The position numbers and the translations under genes were made by a program. The notes beneath the pieces were generated by a model. That model made no database searches. It saw only the letters and a list, made by a program, of their open reading frames with translations, and was not told where the DNA came from. A DNA stretch of 64,000 nt from Lewinellaceae bacterium (GTDB lineage: Bacteria > Bacteroidota > Bacteroidia > Chitinophagales > Saprospiraceae). Each line of letters starts with the position of its first letter. Positions within the stretch are counted from its first letter, which is position 1. Shown in pieces: positions 41,249-50,283 of the stretch. Location of the stretch: contig JACJYR010000001.1 in NCBI GenBank assembly GCA_020636005.1, forward strand, positions 692,001 to 756,000. The letters are read 5' to 3'.

Positions 41249-41929
41249 TCATACCTCGACAGCCTCCCCGATGGCGGGCAAAAGTAGTTTTTTGCCTTTG
41301 GCCGCAAAAGCCTTTTTGGCGGCGTCGTGATCTATTTTGATGTAACCAAAGGTATCATAATGGCAGCCGATGATGGTATCGCACTCAATGAACCCGGCAG
41401 CGATGGCAGCATCGTCAAAACCCATAGTAAAGTTGTCGCCGATCGGCAGGATGGCAAAGTCCAGTTTCGGGCAGGTCAGGGGGATTAGCTTCATGTCCAT
41501 AGTCAGTGCTGTGTCGCCGGCGAAATAAAAGCAGGTGTTGCTGTCCCAAACCACAAAGCCGCCCGGATTGCCGCCATTGGTGCCATCCGGCAACACGCTG
41601 GAGTGGGTAGCATAGACATACTTAACGGTACCGAAGTCGAATTTCCACTTTCCACCGTGGTTCATCGGGTGGCCGTTCAGCCCTTTGCCCTGGAACCAAC
41701 TCACGATCTCAAAGTTCGAAATAATGCTGGCGTTATTGTTTTTGGCTATTTGTTCTGCATCCGCCACATGATCCCCGTGGCCGTGGGAAAGCAGTATATA
41801 GTTAGCTTTGATATCGTCCACGTTGATGTTGGCAGCCAGTTCGTTGGGGGAAATGAAGGGGTCGAAAACAAGGTGCTTACCGTTCATTTCGAGGTGGAAG
41901 GAAGATTGTCCATAGTAGGTTACTTTCAT
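41249..41929 (-). CDS. Metal-dependent hydrolase, UPF0173 (metallo-beta-lactamase fold)
   Basis: A 226-residue protein with the HxHxDH metal motif in YILLSHGHGDHVADAEQI near residue 48-53 and further ligands in YVYATHSSV and FAGDTALTMDMKLI. The N-terminus MKVTYYGQSSFHLEMNGKHL is typical of UPF0173. Substrate unknown; the family is often annotated as YtkL-like. A -7 box at 41962-41969 lies upstream. Confidence 0.92.
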   Translation of the reverse strand: MKVTYYGQSSFHLEMNGKHLVFDPFISPNELAANINVDDIKANYILLSHGHGDHVADAEQIAKNNNASIISNFEIVSWFQGKGLNGHPMNHGGKWKFDFGTVKYVYATHSSVLPDGTNGGNPGGFVVWDSNTCFYFAGDTALTMDMKLIPLTCPKLDFAILPIGDNFTMGFDDAAIAAGFIECDTIIGCHYDTFGYIKIDHDAAKKAFAAKGKKLLLPAIGEAVEV

Positions 41930-41961
41930 GTGTTACACTGTTTGTTGATGCGTGAGGAATG

Positions 41962-41969
41962 CAAAAGTA
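41962..41969 (-). promoter_or_regulatory. -7 box for the UPF0173 gene
   Basis: TACTTTTG on the minus strand, an exact TAnnTTTG, 32 bases before the ATG; a TTTG occurs 16 bases further upstream, closer than usual. Confidence 0.42.
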
Positions 41970-42164
41970 AGCGATTTGATATTGGCAAATAGGCGCTGCC
42001 TCGGATTAATTTCAAAATTCTGTTTTGTCGGTAACCATCCCTTTGTTTTACTTTTTTTGACAAATAGTTCAACAAAATAAAAACCTAATTTGCCCCTTCC
42101 TGTTCGGGTGCTTGATTCTTAATCATCAACTAACAAGATTTTCTAACCAAAAAAGTATTTAACA

Positions 42165-43100
42165 ATGAAGAAATTGTCATTCCTATTCAGCTTCCTTTTT
42201 CTCTCCATGCTGGCCACTTCCTTCATCGCCTGTGGCGATGATGACGACGACACAGTTGTGGAAGAAAAAACGATTGCTCAAACGGCTGCCGCTGACCCGC
42301 AATTCAGCACCCTTGTCAGCGCCCTGAACCGGGTAAACCTCACCAGCGTACTGGACGGCACCGGGAACTTCACCGTCTTTGCTCCAACGAATGCTGCCTT
42401 TCAGGCTTCAGGTATTGATCTCAATACTTTGTCCGACGCTGCCTTGACGGAAGTCCTGCTCTATCATGTGCTGGGTGCAGAAGTTGTTTCTACCGCTATT
42501 CAGGAAGGACAGACTTATGCTACCACTGCCGCAGAGACCGGGCCTGGTGGCAAACAGCTTTCCATCCTGATTGAAAAAACAGGCACTGCTGTAAAAATCA
42601 ATGGCAAAGCCAATGTGACTACGGCAGATGTAAAGGCTACGAACGGTGTTATCCATATCGTGGATGCCGTAATCCTCCCGCTGGATGTAGTCGGCCATGC
42701 ACTTGCAAATTCCAACTTTACCAGCCTGACCGGCGCCCTGGGCGCCGCCTCCGGCAACCTGGTCTCTGTATTGCAAGGCGATGGGCCTTTTACGGTCTTT
42801 GCGCCGCTGAACAGTGCATTTGCAGCCATTGCTGATGTGACCGCTGGTTTGAGTGCCGATCAATTGGCCACAGTGCTTACCTACCACGTTGCTGCCGGCA
42901 ATGTCGTTTCTGGTGATTTGACGAACGGCATGAAGGTAACTACGGTCAATGGTGAGCAGTTTACCGTCAACATCAATGGCAGTGCAGTGACGTTGACCGA
43001 TGCAAGGGGCGGTGTCTCAAAAGTAGTTTTGACCAACGTACAGGGTACCAATGGTGTTATCCATGTGATAGATACCGTACTTCTGCCTGAGCAAATCTGA
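42165..43100 (+). CDS. Lipoprotein with two fasciclin (FAS1) domains
   Basis: A 311-residue protein with a lipoprotein signal (LSMLATSFIACGDDDDD, lipidated Cys near residue 23, acidic +2 to +6 residues). Two FAS1 domains: about 36-170 (FTVFAPTNAAFQASGIDLN, YHVLGAEVVS, NGVIHIVDAVILPLDV) and about 175-310 (FTVFAPLNSAFAAIADVT, YHVAAGNVVS, NGVIHVIDTVLLPEQI). FAS1 domains mediate adhesion at the cell surface. Ends with a strong terminator 21 bases after the stop. Confidence 0.93.
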   Translation: MKKLSFLFSFLFLSMLATSFIACGDDDDDTVVEEKTIAQTAAADPQFSTLVSALNRVNLTSVLDGTGNFTVFAPTNAAFQASGIDLNTLSDAALTEVLLYHVLGAEVVSTAIQEGQTYATTAAETGPGGKQLSILIEKTGTAVKINGKANVTTADVKATNGVIHIVDAVILPLDVVGHALANSNFTSLTGALGAASGNLVSVLQGDGPFTVFAPLNSAFAAIADVTAGLSADQLATVLTYHVAAGNVVSGDLTNGMKVTTVNGEQFTVNINGSAVTLTDARGGVSKVVLTNVQGTNGVIHVIDTVLLPEQI

Positions 43101-43120
43101 TTTTGACTGTTATTTCAATG

Positions 43121-43160
43121 AAAAGCCTCCCTGGATCATTTTCCAGGGAGGCTTTTTTTT
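43121..43160 (+). terminator. Intrinsic terminator of the FAS1 gene
   Basis: Perfect 15-bp stem AAAAGCCTCCCTGGA (43121-43135) with its complement (43142-43156), six-base loop and eight T. Confidence 0.85.
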
Positions 43161-43203
43161 TGAAATACAGGAAGCTGATTTTAAAAACGAAAACATTCAG
43201 GCC

Positions 43204-44094
43204 TTACTTTTTCGTCTGCTGCTTTAACTGATCCAATACCTGCTGGTATTGGGGCGTCAAAAGGATTTCCACCCGGCGGTTCAGTTCCCTCGTTTCGGCG
43301 GATTCATTGGAGGCCCTCGGTTCGTATTCCCCTTTACCCGACACGGTGATTTGGCTGGGGTTAAGGCCAAATTCACGGCTGAGCGTCCGGGCAACTGCAG
43401 CTGCTTCCACGGCGCTGAGATCCCAATTATCTGTGTAATTTTTATTTTTGACAGGTGTGTTGTCTGTATGGCCAACGACGGAGAGGGAGAATTCTGGATG
43501 CTCGATGAGCACATTGGAAATAGCCTCCAGGGCAGAGACAGCTTTTGGTTCGAGCGTCGTTTTGCCGGAGCGGAACAGCAGTTTTTCCGAAAGGCCAATC
43601 GAAAGTTTCCGGCCATTGACGACCACCGACACCTGATCCAGGGCAAGGGGTTCGAGCGCCGCCTGTATTTTCAGGGATACATCGTCCAATGATTTTTCCT
43701 GTTGTTCCAGCGAGTTGCCCAGTCCCTGGATGATGCGTTCCTTTTCGGCCACTTCCTCTGCTTTTTTCTTTAGGGCCAGGTCCATGTTTTGCTGCTGGGA
43801 AAGCGACTGGTTGGTCAGTTTGTCTATTTCATCCTTGAGGCGGGAAATTTGTTCGTTCTGGCTTTTCTGCAGTTCGGTCAGGGCCTCGTTTTTGCCGTTT
43901 TTTTCAGCCAGAGTCAATTTGAGTTGGCCAATTTCCTGGTTCAGGGAAAGGATGCGGCCATTCAATGCCATGTTGGTGCTGTCGCGCAGGGCAACTTCCC
44001 GCCTGAATTTTTTCTTGCCTACACAGGATGCCGAAAGGATACAGGTAAGCCCAAGGATAGCGAGTAAAAGCAGGTTCGTCCGTGTTGTTTTCAT
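43204..44094 (-). CDS. OmpA-family lipoprotein with coiled coil
   Basis: A 296-residue protein: lipoprotein signal (LLLLAILGLTCILSASC), a long coiled coil from about 35 to 145 (LNQEIGQLKLTLAEKNGKNE, QISRLKDEIDKLTNQ), and a C-terminal OmpA peptidoglycan-binding domain (KLLFRSGKTTLEPKAVSALE, FSLSVVGHTDNTPVKNKNYT, ISVSGKGEYEPRASNESAET). It should tether the outer membrane to peptidoglycan. The start is ATG 44094. It is followed upstream on the same strand by another coiled-coil envelope protein gene (44434), so the two may act together. Confidence 0.92.
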   Translation of the reverse strand: MKTTRTNLLLLAILGLTCILSASCVGKKKFRREVALRDSTNMALNGRILSLNQEIGQLKLTLAEKNGKNEALTELQKSQNEQISRLKDEIDKLTNQSLSQQQNMDLALKKKAEEVAEKERIIQGLGNSLEQQEKSLDDVSLKIQAALEPLALDQVSVVVNGRKLSIGLSEKLLFRSGKTTLEPKAVSALEAISNVLIEHPEFSLSVVGHTDNTPVKNKNYTDNWDLSAVEAAAVARTLSREFGLNPSQITVSGKGEYEPRASNESAETRELNRRVEILLTPQYQQVLDQLKQQTKK

Positions 44095-44274
44095 CAATCA
44101 AATTTTATTGCCGTCAGGCTTTGGTGGAAAATGACAATCCAGCAAGGCCGATTGGCTGTTGGAATAATATCAAAGGCATGGTAAAATTAGGAATTTTGGC
44201 AAAAGTGGAAGCGGAATGCCAACTTCGGGCTCAATGTTGCCGGAAGGCACAAAGAGGCTGTATCAATAGGCCTG

Positions 44275-44384
44275 GTTTACGATCTAAGACTGGCGATTTA
44301 CGATTTTAAAAATATTCAAAATACAGGCAGCTGATATTTTAAGTATCGTTACAATCGTAATCCGTAAATCGGCAAGCGTAAATT
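44275..44384. repeat. Imperfect inverted repeat with short recurring units
   Basis: GATTTACGATT and related words on the left (GTTTACGATC) mirror AATCGTAATCCGTAAATC and GCGTAAATT on the right. Within the gap 44095-44433; no gene seen there. Confidence 0.5.
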
Positions 44385-44433
44385 GGCACTGATGATACAC
44401 CCCCTTTGCGCCGTACTTGGTTGGGGAGGGGGC

Positions 44434-45345
44434 CTATTGCAGCCTGAAACTTGCAGCTCCCAGCAGCCCGATATCCGTATAAACGGCAACCCGGTAAAAG
44501 CCTCTCTTGAGGCGGTCTTCCAGGTCGTGGTTGAAAGAAAGGCGCTGGTTTTGCTGCACGTTTACCCGCTGCTCCTTCACCGCCTGGATGTCCTGATCCT
44601 GCCCGTTCACGTTGACCTTGGCCTGGATGGGGTTATCAACTTTGATGGGCGTCCCCTTGTCGTCGGTGATGACAAGGTAGAGCGGCCGTACCCGCCGGTA
44701 TTCCGGGGTGACATCCATGAGGTCGAAGCTGACGAGTATCCGCCGGGCAGCCCTGGATTTGGCCGTGGCCTTAGGGCTTTTCTTTTCTACTTCTACCCTG
44801 AATGCGCTGGCTTTGAAATTGGCGAGGGTCAGGCGTTTTAGTTCTTCCTGGATGGTGGCGTTGAGGGCTGCCAGCTCGGCTGTTTCGGATTTTGAGGCAC
44901 GGAGGTCTTCTGTGAGTTGCCCGGTGACCATTCGCAGGGAATCGTTTTCTTCCCGAAGGTCGTTGATGGCCAATTCAAGGTTGGCTTTGGCGGCCAGCAG
45001 TTGTTCAATTTGCGCCTTGAGGTTGTTGGTTTCGGTGGCGCTCTGCTGCTTTACATTTTTCAGGGCAGCAGCATTGTTGGCAGCGCTTTTTTTGGCTTCG
45101 GCCAGTGAACCTGACAAGGATTCGTTTTCCTGGGCAAGTTCAGAATAAGCTGACTCAAGACTGTCCACCTGGTGTTCGAGGTTGTCTTTCAGGGTAGAAA
45201 GGTCGGCCAGTTGGGTGCTCATCTGGCCATTTTGTTCCCGCAGAATCTGGTTGGAACTGAAATTTGAATAGGCCCAATAACCCACCCCCAGCAAAAGGAG
45301 CAGGAGAATAATGGCGAGAATGGTCAATCCTTGTCTTGCATTCAT
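44434..45345 (-). CDS. Membrane-anchored coiled-coil protein, unknown function
   Basis: A 303-residue protein with one N-terminal membrane helix (GLTILAIILLLLLLGVGYWA), a coiled coil from about 35 to 185 (LADLSTLKDNLEHQVDSLES, LEDLRASKSETAELAALNAT-like heptads) and a C-terminal ~110-residue folded domain (RILVSFDLMDVTPEYRRVRP, LYLVITDDKGTPIKVDNP) ending LGAASFRLQ. No enzyme motif. An exact -7 box is upstream. Its position next to the OmpA coiled-coil lipoprotein suggests an envelope-spanning structural role. Confidence 0.75.
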   Translation of the reverse strand: MNARQGLTILAIILLLLLLGVGYWAYSNFSSNQILREQNGQMSTQLADLSTLKDNLEHQVDSLESAYSELAQENESLSGSLAEAKKSAANNAAALKNVKQQSATETNNLKAQIEQLLAAKANLELAINDLREENDSLRMVTGQLTEDLRASKSETAELAALNATIQEELKRLTLANFKASAFRVEVEKKSPKATAKSRAARRILVSFDLMDVTPEYRRVRPLYLVITDDKGTPIKVDNPIQAKVNVNGQDQDIQAVKEQRVNVQQNQRLSFNHDLEDRLKRGFYRVAVYTDIGLLGAASFRLQ

Positions 45346-45390
45346 GTTTTTTTGATTTTTTTATTGGTGAAAGAAGGAATATGCTGCCGT

Positions 45391-45398
45391 CAAAGATA
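45391..45398 (-). promoter_or_regulatory. -7 box for the coiled-coil gene
   Basis: TATCTTTG on the minus strand, exact TAnnTTTG, 45 bases before the ATG at 45345. No clear -33 box. Confidence 0.42.
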
Positions 45399-45544
45399 GA
45401 AAATCGCATTGGAAAACACGATTCCTTCCAAAGATTGGCGGCAACCGTGGTTTTTGTGGTACAAAAAGCCATGACAGGGGCTTAACGAAGCTTTGAGTCC
45501 CACTGTTTTTTAATGTCCATTAAGATACCATGAAATTACGGCCT

Positions 45545-46087
45545 TTAGAAGGCCAGGAAAGCCGACACCTGTTTTTCGATGACCCGCAGGGTGCCGATAT
45601 CGGTGATGTTTCCGGCATCGTCCATGAGTTTTTCGATGCTGGAAATAGGCAGTGGATTTGGCAAAACGGTGATACCGACGTGGTGGAGGATGCCGGTCAG
45701 GTGGTCGAGGCCCCGGAGGTTGCCGGCCCTGCCACTGGCGATGCCGGCCATGGCGGCCTTTTTTCCGGAGAAACTTGCCTTGTATTCCCGCACGGAGCAG
45801 GCATCCAGGAAGAGTTTCAGCGCTCCGGGAAAACTGCCGTTGTATTCCGGCACGACGAAGAAAAACTTTTGGGCGGGTAGAATATACTTGTCCTGCAAGG
45901 CGACCAGGCTCTCCGATTGCCCATCGGATTCGTACATGGCCGGGTGGAACCAATCGTGGGGTATTTTATCCAGTTCAAGCAAATGGACGGGCTGGGCGGT
46001 AAGCGAAGAAATTAAGGTATGATAATGCCTTGCAAAATGCAGTGCTTCGCTGCCCCTGCGGTTAGAGCCGGAAATAACGGTGATCAT
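45545..46087 (-). CDS. NAD(P)H-dependent FMN reductase
   Basis: A 180-residue flavodoxin-like reductase. The N-terminal FMN phosphate loop is MITVISGSNRRGSEALHFAR, and the family signature FFVVPEYNGSFPGALKLFLD occurs near residue 76-95; AAMAGIASGRAGNLRGLDHL follows. It reduces FMN, quinones or azo compounds with NAD(P)H. It is 50 bases behind paaC on the same strand, in the place where paaD and paaE would be expected in a phenylacetate cluster. Confidence 0.9.
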   Translation of the reverse strand: MITVISGSNRRGSEALHFARHYHTLISSLTAQPVHLLELDKIPHDWFHPAMYESDGQSESLVALQDKYILPAQKFFFVVPEYNGSFPGALKLFLDACSVREYKASFSGKKAAMAGIASGRAGNLRGLDHLTGILHHVGITVLPNPLPISSIEKLMDDAGNITDIGTLRVIEKQVSAFLAF

Positions 46088-46137
46088 TCAAAGATTTTCA
46101 GCCCAGAACAAGCGGTGCAGGATTATGTTTACATGGC

Positions 46138-46881
46138 TCACCATTCCTGGCCTGGGTATGCCCTTTGCAGGTATTGCATATCTGCCAGTATGAACCCAAG
46201 GTGTTCACTGTGGACGCCGTCTTTGCCGCCGCCCTGCATCCAGGTAGTGCTGGGCATTTGCAGGTTCGCTTTTTGAAGGACATCGGCTACTTTTTCATCA
46301 AAACTTGCTTTCAGGAGGTTCAGGTCCGGGCCGACGCCATTTGCGGCCATCTCCTGATCGGTTTTGGAGGGGATCTTCAATTCTCCCGTGTACATCCAAA
46401 GTTCTTCGACGGCAGCCTGCATTTTTTCGTGGCTGGTGTCCGTGCCGTCGCCGAGGCGGAGCACCCATTCGGAGCTGAAGCGCAGGTGGTAGGTAATTTC
46501 CTTGAGGGATTTGGCGGCAAACCCGGCCAGCCATTCATCCCGGCTGCCGACCAGTTCCCGGTGCAAAAAAAAGTTGAAGGTATCGTAAAAAAACTGGCGG
46601 GCGATGGTGTGGGCAAAATCACCATTGGGCTGTTCGGCCAGCAACACGTTTTTGAACTCCCAGGCATCCCTCAGATAAGCTATGTCATCTTCTGTCCTGC
46701 CCTTGCCTTCTATTTCTGCAGCATGCTGATACAGCGACCGTGCCTGGCCAGTCAGGTCGAGGGCTATGTTGGTCAGGGCCATGTCTATTTCCAGCTCAGG
46801 TGCATGGCCGCACCATTCGCCGAGGCGGTGGCCCAGGATGAGGGCGTTGTCGCCGAGTTGGAGTAGATAGTTGTAAAGCAT
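46138..46881 (-). CDS. paaC: 1,2-phenylacetyl-CoA epoxidase subunit PaaC
   Basis: A 247-residue ferritin-like structural subunit that pairs with PaaA in the oxygenase turning phenylacetyl-CoA into the ring-1,2-epoxide. It shows LQLGDNALILGHRLGEWCGH, DMALTNIALDLTGQARSLYQ and REDLAYLRD-type segments (here TEDDIAYLRDAWEF). The start is set at 46881 (MLYNYLLQLGD), as the upstream in-frame codons fall in a tandem-repeat hairpin. Behind it is a flavin reductase, not paaD. Confidence 0.94.
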   Translation of the reverse strand: MLYNYLLQLGDNALILGHRLGEWCGHAPELEIDMALTNIALDLTGQARSLYQHAAEIEGKGRTEDDIAYLRDAWEFKNVLLAEQPNGDFAHTIARQFFYDTFNFFLHRELVGSRDEWLAGFAAKSLKEITYHLRFSSEWVLRLGDGTDTSHEKMQAAVEELWMYTGELKIPSKTDQEMAANGVGPDLNLLKASFDEKVADVLQKANLQMPSTTWMQGGGKDGVHSEHLGFILADMQYLQRAYPGQEW

Positions 46882-46895
46882 GGGTGGAAGGTGGA

Positions 46896-46937
46896 CGGTG
46901 GACGGTGGACGGTAAGAAAACCGTCCACCGTCCACCG
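46896..46937. repeat. Perfect 18-bp hairpin made of GGTGGAC units between paaB and paaC
   Basis: CGGTGGACGGTGGACGGT (46896-46913), built of the 7-base unit GGTGGAC, is exactly complementary to 46920-46937, with a six-base loop. It fills the 58-base gap between paaB and paaC on their transcript and lacks a T tract. Confidence 0.8.
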
Positions 46938-46939
46938 GT

Positions 46940-47221
46940 TTACATATATTTCACTTCATCGGGGAGGTCGTAAAAAGTTGGGTGGCGGTACACCTTGTCC
47001 TTGGCTGGCTCGAACAATGGATCGGAATCGTCGGGATCGGAGGCGGTGATGTGCTTGGATTCCACCACCCAGATGCTCACCCCTTCGTTGCGGCGGGTGT
47101 AAACGTCCCGGGCATTTTCAATGGCCATTTCCGCATCGGCAGCGTGGAGGCTGCCTACGTGTTTGTGGTGCAGGCCGCTTTTACTGCGGATAAAGACTTC
47201 CCATAAAGGCCAATTTTTCAT
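46940..47221 (-). CDS. paaB: 1,2-phenylacetyl-CoA epoxidase subunit PaaB
   Basis: A 93-residue small subunit: MKNWPLWEVFIRSKSGLHHK, HVGSLHAADAEMAIENARDV and YTRRNEGVSIWVVESKHITA are the family hallmarks. It bridges PaaAC heterodimers in the oxygenase. ATG 47221 was preferred to a TTG two codons upstream. Between paaA and paaC. Confidence 0.95.
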   Translation of the reverse strand: MKNWPLWEVFIRSKSGLHHKHVGSLHAADAEMAIENARDVYTRRNEGVSIWVVESKHITASDPDDSDPLFEPAKDKVYRHPTFYDLPDEVKYM

Positions 47222-47336
47222 GGTCAAAATTTGAAAAGTTAGGCTGAAATGATAGAATGCAAATGGAAATAGAAATTAAGGAGTTGATAATCAATGATTT
47301 GACGTCATAATTTCCCAATAATTAATTTCAAAGCGG

Positions 47337-48299
47337 CTAAGCTGCTTCGGCCTTGGCCGATTCCATCAGTTTTCGTTGTTCTTTCTTTTCGGCATAAGCC
47401 ATGGCGGCTTCCCTGACCCATGCACCATCTTCGTGGGCCTTGATGCGGGCATCCAGGCGTTGTTTGTTGCAGGGCCCATTTCCTTTCACGACATTCCAAA
47501 ACTCGTCCCAGTTGATTTCACCGAAGTCATAGTGCCCCCGCTCCTCGTTCCACTTCAGATCGGGGTCGGGAATGGCAAGGCCGAGCACTTCGGCTTGCTG
47601 CACGGTGACGTCCACGAATTGCTGGCGCAATTCATCATTTGATTTGCGCTTGATCTTCCATTTCATGGACTGCTGAGAATGTGCCGAGTCGTCATCTTTG
47701 GGGCCGAACATCATCAGGGAAGGCCACCACCAGCGATTGAGGGCATCCTGGGCCATGTGTTGCTGGGCAGCCGAGCCTTTGGCCAAGGTGAGCATGATTT
47801 CGTAGCCTTGCCGTTGGTGGAAACTTTCTTCCTTGCAAATCCTGACCATTGCACGGGCGTAGGGGCCATAGGAGGCACGGGTTAGCATCACCTGGTTCAT
47901 GATGGCGGCACCGTCCACGAGCCAGCCAATGGCGCCGATGTCGGCCCAGGTGAGGGTAGGATAGTTGAAGATGCTGGAATACTTGGCTTTTCCGGACAGC
48001 AGTTGTTCCACCAGTTCTTCCCGGCTGATGCCGAGGGTTTCGGCGGCGCTGTAGAGATAGAGGCCATGGCCGGCCTCGTCCTGGATTTTGGCCAGCAGGA
48101 TCAGCTTGCGGCGCAGCGAGGGAGCGCGGCTGATCCAGTTGCCTTCCGGCAGCATGCCCACCACTTCTGAATGGGCATGCTGGGAGATTTGGCGGATAAG
48201 GGTTTTGCGGTAAGCATCGGGCATCCAGTCTTTTGGCTCGATTTTGATCTCGGCGTCCACTTTGTCCTGGAAATGCTTTTCAAAATTCAGTTCTGTCAT
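47337..48299 (-). CDS. paaA: 1,2-phenylacetyl-CoA epoxidase catalytic subunit PaaA
   Basis: A 320-residue di-iron oxygenase subunit. Iron ligands lie in the KIQDEAGHGLYLYSAAETLG (ExxH) and RICKEESFHQRQGYEIM segments. The N-terminus KVDAEIKIEPKDWMPDAYRK and the segment WWPSLMMFGPKDDDSAHS are typical. The start at 48299 (MTELNFEKHF) is well supported; codons further upstream are non-coding. First gene of the run paaA-paaB-paaC, with a -7 box at 48347-48354. Confidence 0.96.
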   Translation of the reverse strand: MTELNFEKHFQDKVDAEIKIEPKDWMPDAYRKTLIRQISQHAHSEVVGMLPEGNWISRAPSLRRKLILLAKIQDEAGHGLYLYSAAETLGISREELVEQLLSGKAKYSSIFNYPTLTWADIGAIGWLVDGAAIMNQVMLTRASYGPYARAMVRICKEESFHQRQGYEIMLTLAKGSAAQQHMAQDALNRWWWPSLMMFGPKDDDSAHSQQSMKWKIKRKSNDELRQQFVDVTVQQAEVLGLAIPDPDLKWNEERGHYDFGEINWDEFWNVVKGNGPCNKQRLDARIKAHEDGAWVREAAMAYAEKKEQRKLMESAKAEAA

Positions 48300-48346
48300 A
48301 ATTTGGTAGGTTGGCTGAAGTAGCGGACTTTTGCAAATCCTGGCTA

Positions 48347-48354
48347 CAAAGGTA
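48347..48354 (-). promoter_or_regulatory. -7 box for paaA
   Basis: TACCTTTG on the minus strand, exact TAnnTTTG, 47 bases before the paaA ATG. No matching -33 box. Confidence 0.42.
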
Positions 48355-48922
48355 GTATTTTTTTGGGTGGATACCCGAACAGGTGTTCGGATTTTTTTTA
48401 GGAACCAGGTAATTGAAAAATGGTTTGGACAGGTCGGGCCTATTTTTCCAAGGACTACTTTTTCCAATAATTTTTTACCCTCGTGATTAAACAATTCTCT
48501 AATTTGAAACTTTATTTCAACTTCACGTTGATATTAAATTACTCAGTTATCCATTGAGTAGGCCTTTTGGAGTAAGGTAGGGCCTTGCAAAATCTTGAGG
48601 CGCCTCACTTGCGATCTTGTTGATATTTGAAATTTTACTTGATTGGGGTAGGAACAATTTTTTTTAGATATGCTATGTTTGCCATTGTTTGGTTCTTACA
48701 GAAGAAAACGCCAATTCAGAGATCCTGAAATTTCCAGTGAAAACCACCGAGAAATCGCTATTTCGTATCCATTTTCATCTGAATTACTACGCCCCGGAAC
48801 TCGTATTGTCTCGATTCATTAAAAATAATCTAGTCTTAATGACGCTGCACTGAGAGTTCATTACTTTCCCATGATAGAATGACTTTGAGTTGTTACTTTT
48901 ATTTACTATAAATCCAAACTTT
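48355..48922. other. AT-rich region before the alpha-oxoamine synthase gene
   Basis: No ORF with protein character and none of the repeat families. TATGTTTG at 48674-48681 is an exact -7-type box on the + strand, about 240 bases before the synthase start. Base composition drops compared with paaA and stays low into the next genes. Confidence 0.4.
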
Positions 48923-50200
48923 ATGAGCATACTTACCTCCCAAGTAGCTGAGATGAATGCCCTGGCCGTCCGCCTGCGGGAAATGGGCATTATCCACCTG
49001 ACAACTGATTCAGATGCAATGCCAGACCGGCGTGTCCTTCACTTAGATGGAAGAGAACTTCTCAATTTTTCTTCCTGCAACTACGTTGGCCTGGAGACGG
49101 ACGAGCGCCTGAAAAAAGCTGCCATTGAAGCCATTGAACTCTACGGGACACAGTTTTACACCGTCCGGGCTTACCTTTCCCTTTATCCATATCAAGAACT
49201 AGAATCTCTTCTGGATCGTCTTTTTGGCCACCCAACTGTTGTCATGCCGACCACTATGTTAGGGCATTTGTCCTGTCTGCCGGTATTAGTGAGTGAAAAG
49301 GATGCGGTCATTATGGATCATCAGGTTCATACTAGCGTACAGATGACAGCCAGAATATTGAAATCCTATGGAACGCATGTAGAAATGGTTCGTCACAATA
49401 GGATGGATTACTTGGAAAACAGGATAAAAAAGCTTCGCCTACAGCATGAAAAGGTCTGGTATTTAGCAGACGGGGTATATTCAATGTACGGAAATATTGC
49501 ACCGCTAAAGGACTTAGAATCGTTGTTAAACCAGTATGATCAGTTCCATCTTTATGTGGATGATTCCCACGGAATGAGTTGGACTGGCAAGCATGGGTCA
49601 GGTGCCGTGTTGGAAAAAATCCCTTTCCATCCAAGAATGGTACTGATGACTTCTTTGGGAAAGGCATTTGGGGCATCTGGTGGCGTAGGAGTTTTTTACG
49701 ACGATGTAGAAAAAATGACGGTTAGGAATTGTGGAAGGCCATTAATTTTCACTGGCCCACTGCAGCCTGCTACGCTGGGTGCAGCGGTTGCCTCTGCCAA
49801 AATCCACCTAACAGATGAAATTAAGAGCCTTCAAAACCGGCTAAAAGACAAAATACATTACTTCCATAAAAAGGCCGAGTCGTTGGAATTGCCTCTGATC
49901 AGCAGAGGTGAATCGCCTATTTTCTTTATCGGCCTGAGCAAGCCGGATATTGCATACCGCCTTTGCCAGTTACTAAAGGAACAAGGCTTCTTTACCGCTA
50001 TTGCAGCGTATCCAAGCGTCCCGTACAACAATGCTGGCCTGCGGATCATGCTAACTGTCCACCATTTGGAAAACGATATGGATCTTCTTTTAGAGGCCAT
50101 TTCTGAAACCTTGCCCGCTGTCTTAAATTCTGAGAATTTAGCCTTGGAGCAAATCTATAAAGCGTTCGGTATAGAAGAATCCGTCGCTTCGCCTGTTTAA
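48923..50200 (+). CDS. Alpha-oxoamine synthase family PLP enzyme (AONS/SPT/CqsA type)
   Basis: A 425-residue PLP-dependent fold-type I acyltransferase that condenses an acyl thioester with an amino acid. Active-site segments: FSSCNYVGLETDERLKKAAI, MDHQVHTSVQMTARILKSYG, ADGVYSMYGNIAPLKDLESL, LYVDDSHGMSWTGKHGSGAV (PLP Asp and His) and the Schiff-base Lys247 in TSLGKAFGASGGVGVFYDD. It is longer than BioF (~390). No biotin or sphingolipid gene is nearby; the next gene is a multi-TM histidine kinase, an arrangement known from CqsA/CqsS and LqsA/LqsS. Composition is more AT-rich than most neighbours. Family firm, product unknown. Confidence 0.88.
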   Translation: MSILTSQVAEMNALAVRLREMGIIHLTTDSDAMPDRRVLHLDGRELLNFSSCNYVGLETDERLKKAAIEAIELYGTQFYTVRAYLSLYPYQELESLLDRLFGHPTVVMPTTMLGHLSCLPVLVSEKDAVIMDHQVHTSVQMTARILKSYGTHVEMVRHNRMDYLENRIKKLRLQHEKVWYLADGVYSMYGNIAPLKDLESLLNQYDQFHLYVDDSHGMSWTGKHGSGAVLEKIPFHPRMVLMTSLGKAFGASGGVGVFYDDVEKMTVRNCGRPLIFTGPLQPATLGAAVASAKIHLTDEIKSLQNRLKDKIHYFHKKAESLELPLISRGESPIFFIGLSKPDIAYRLCQLLKEQGFFTAIAAYPSVPYNNAGLRIMLTVHHLENDMDLLLEAISETLPAVLNSENLALEQIYKAFGIEESVASPV

Positions 50201-50283
50201 GGCAAATATGCTGATACCTTGTTTTGGCAGAAATCTTGATTAAAAGGTTTGAAAAAACAAATCATTGTGCAAACCTTTAAGTA

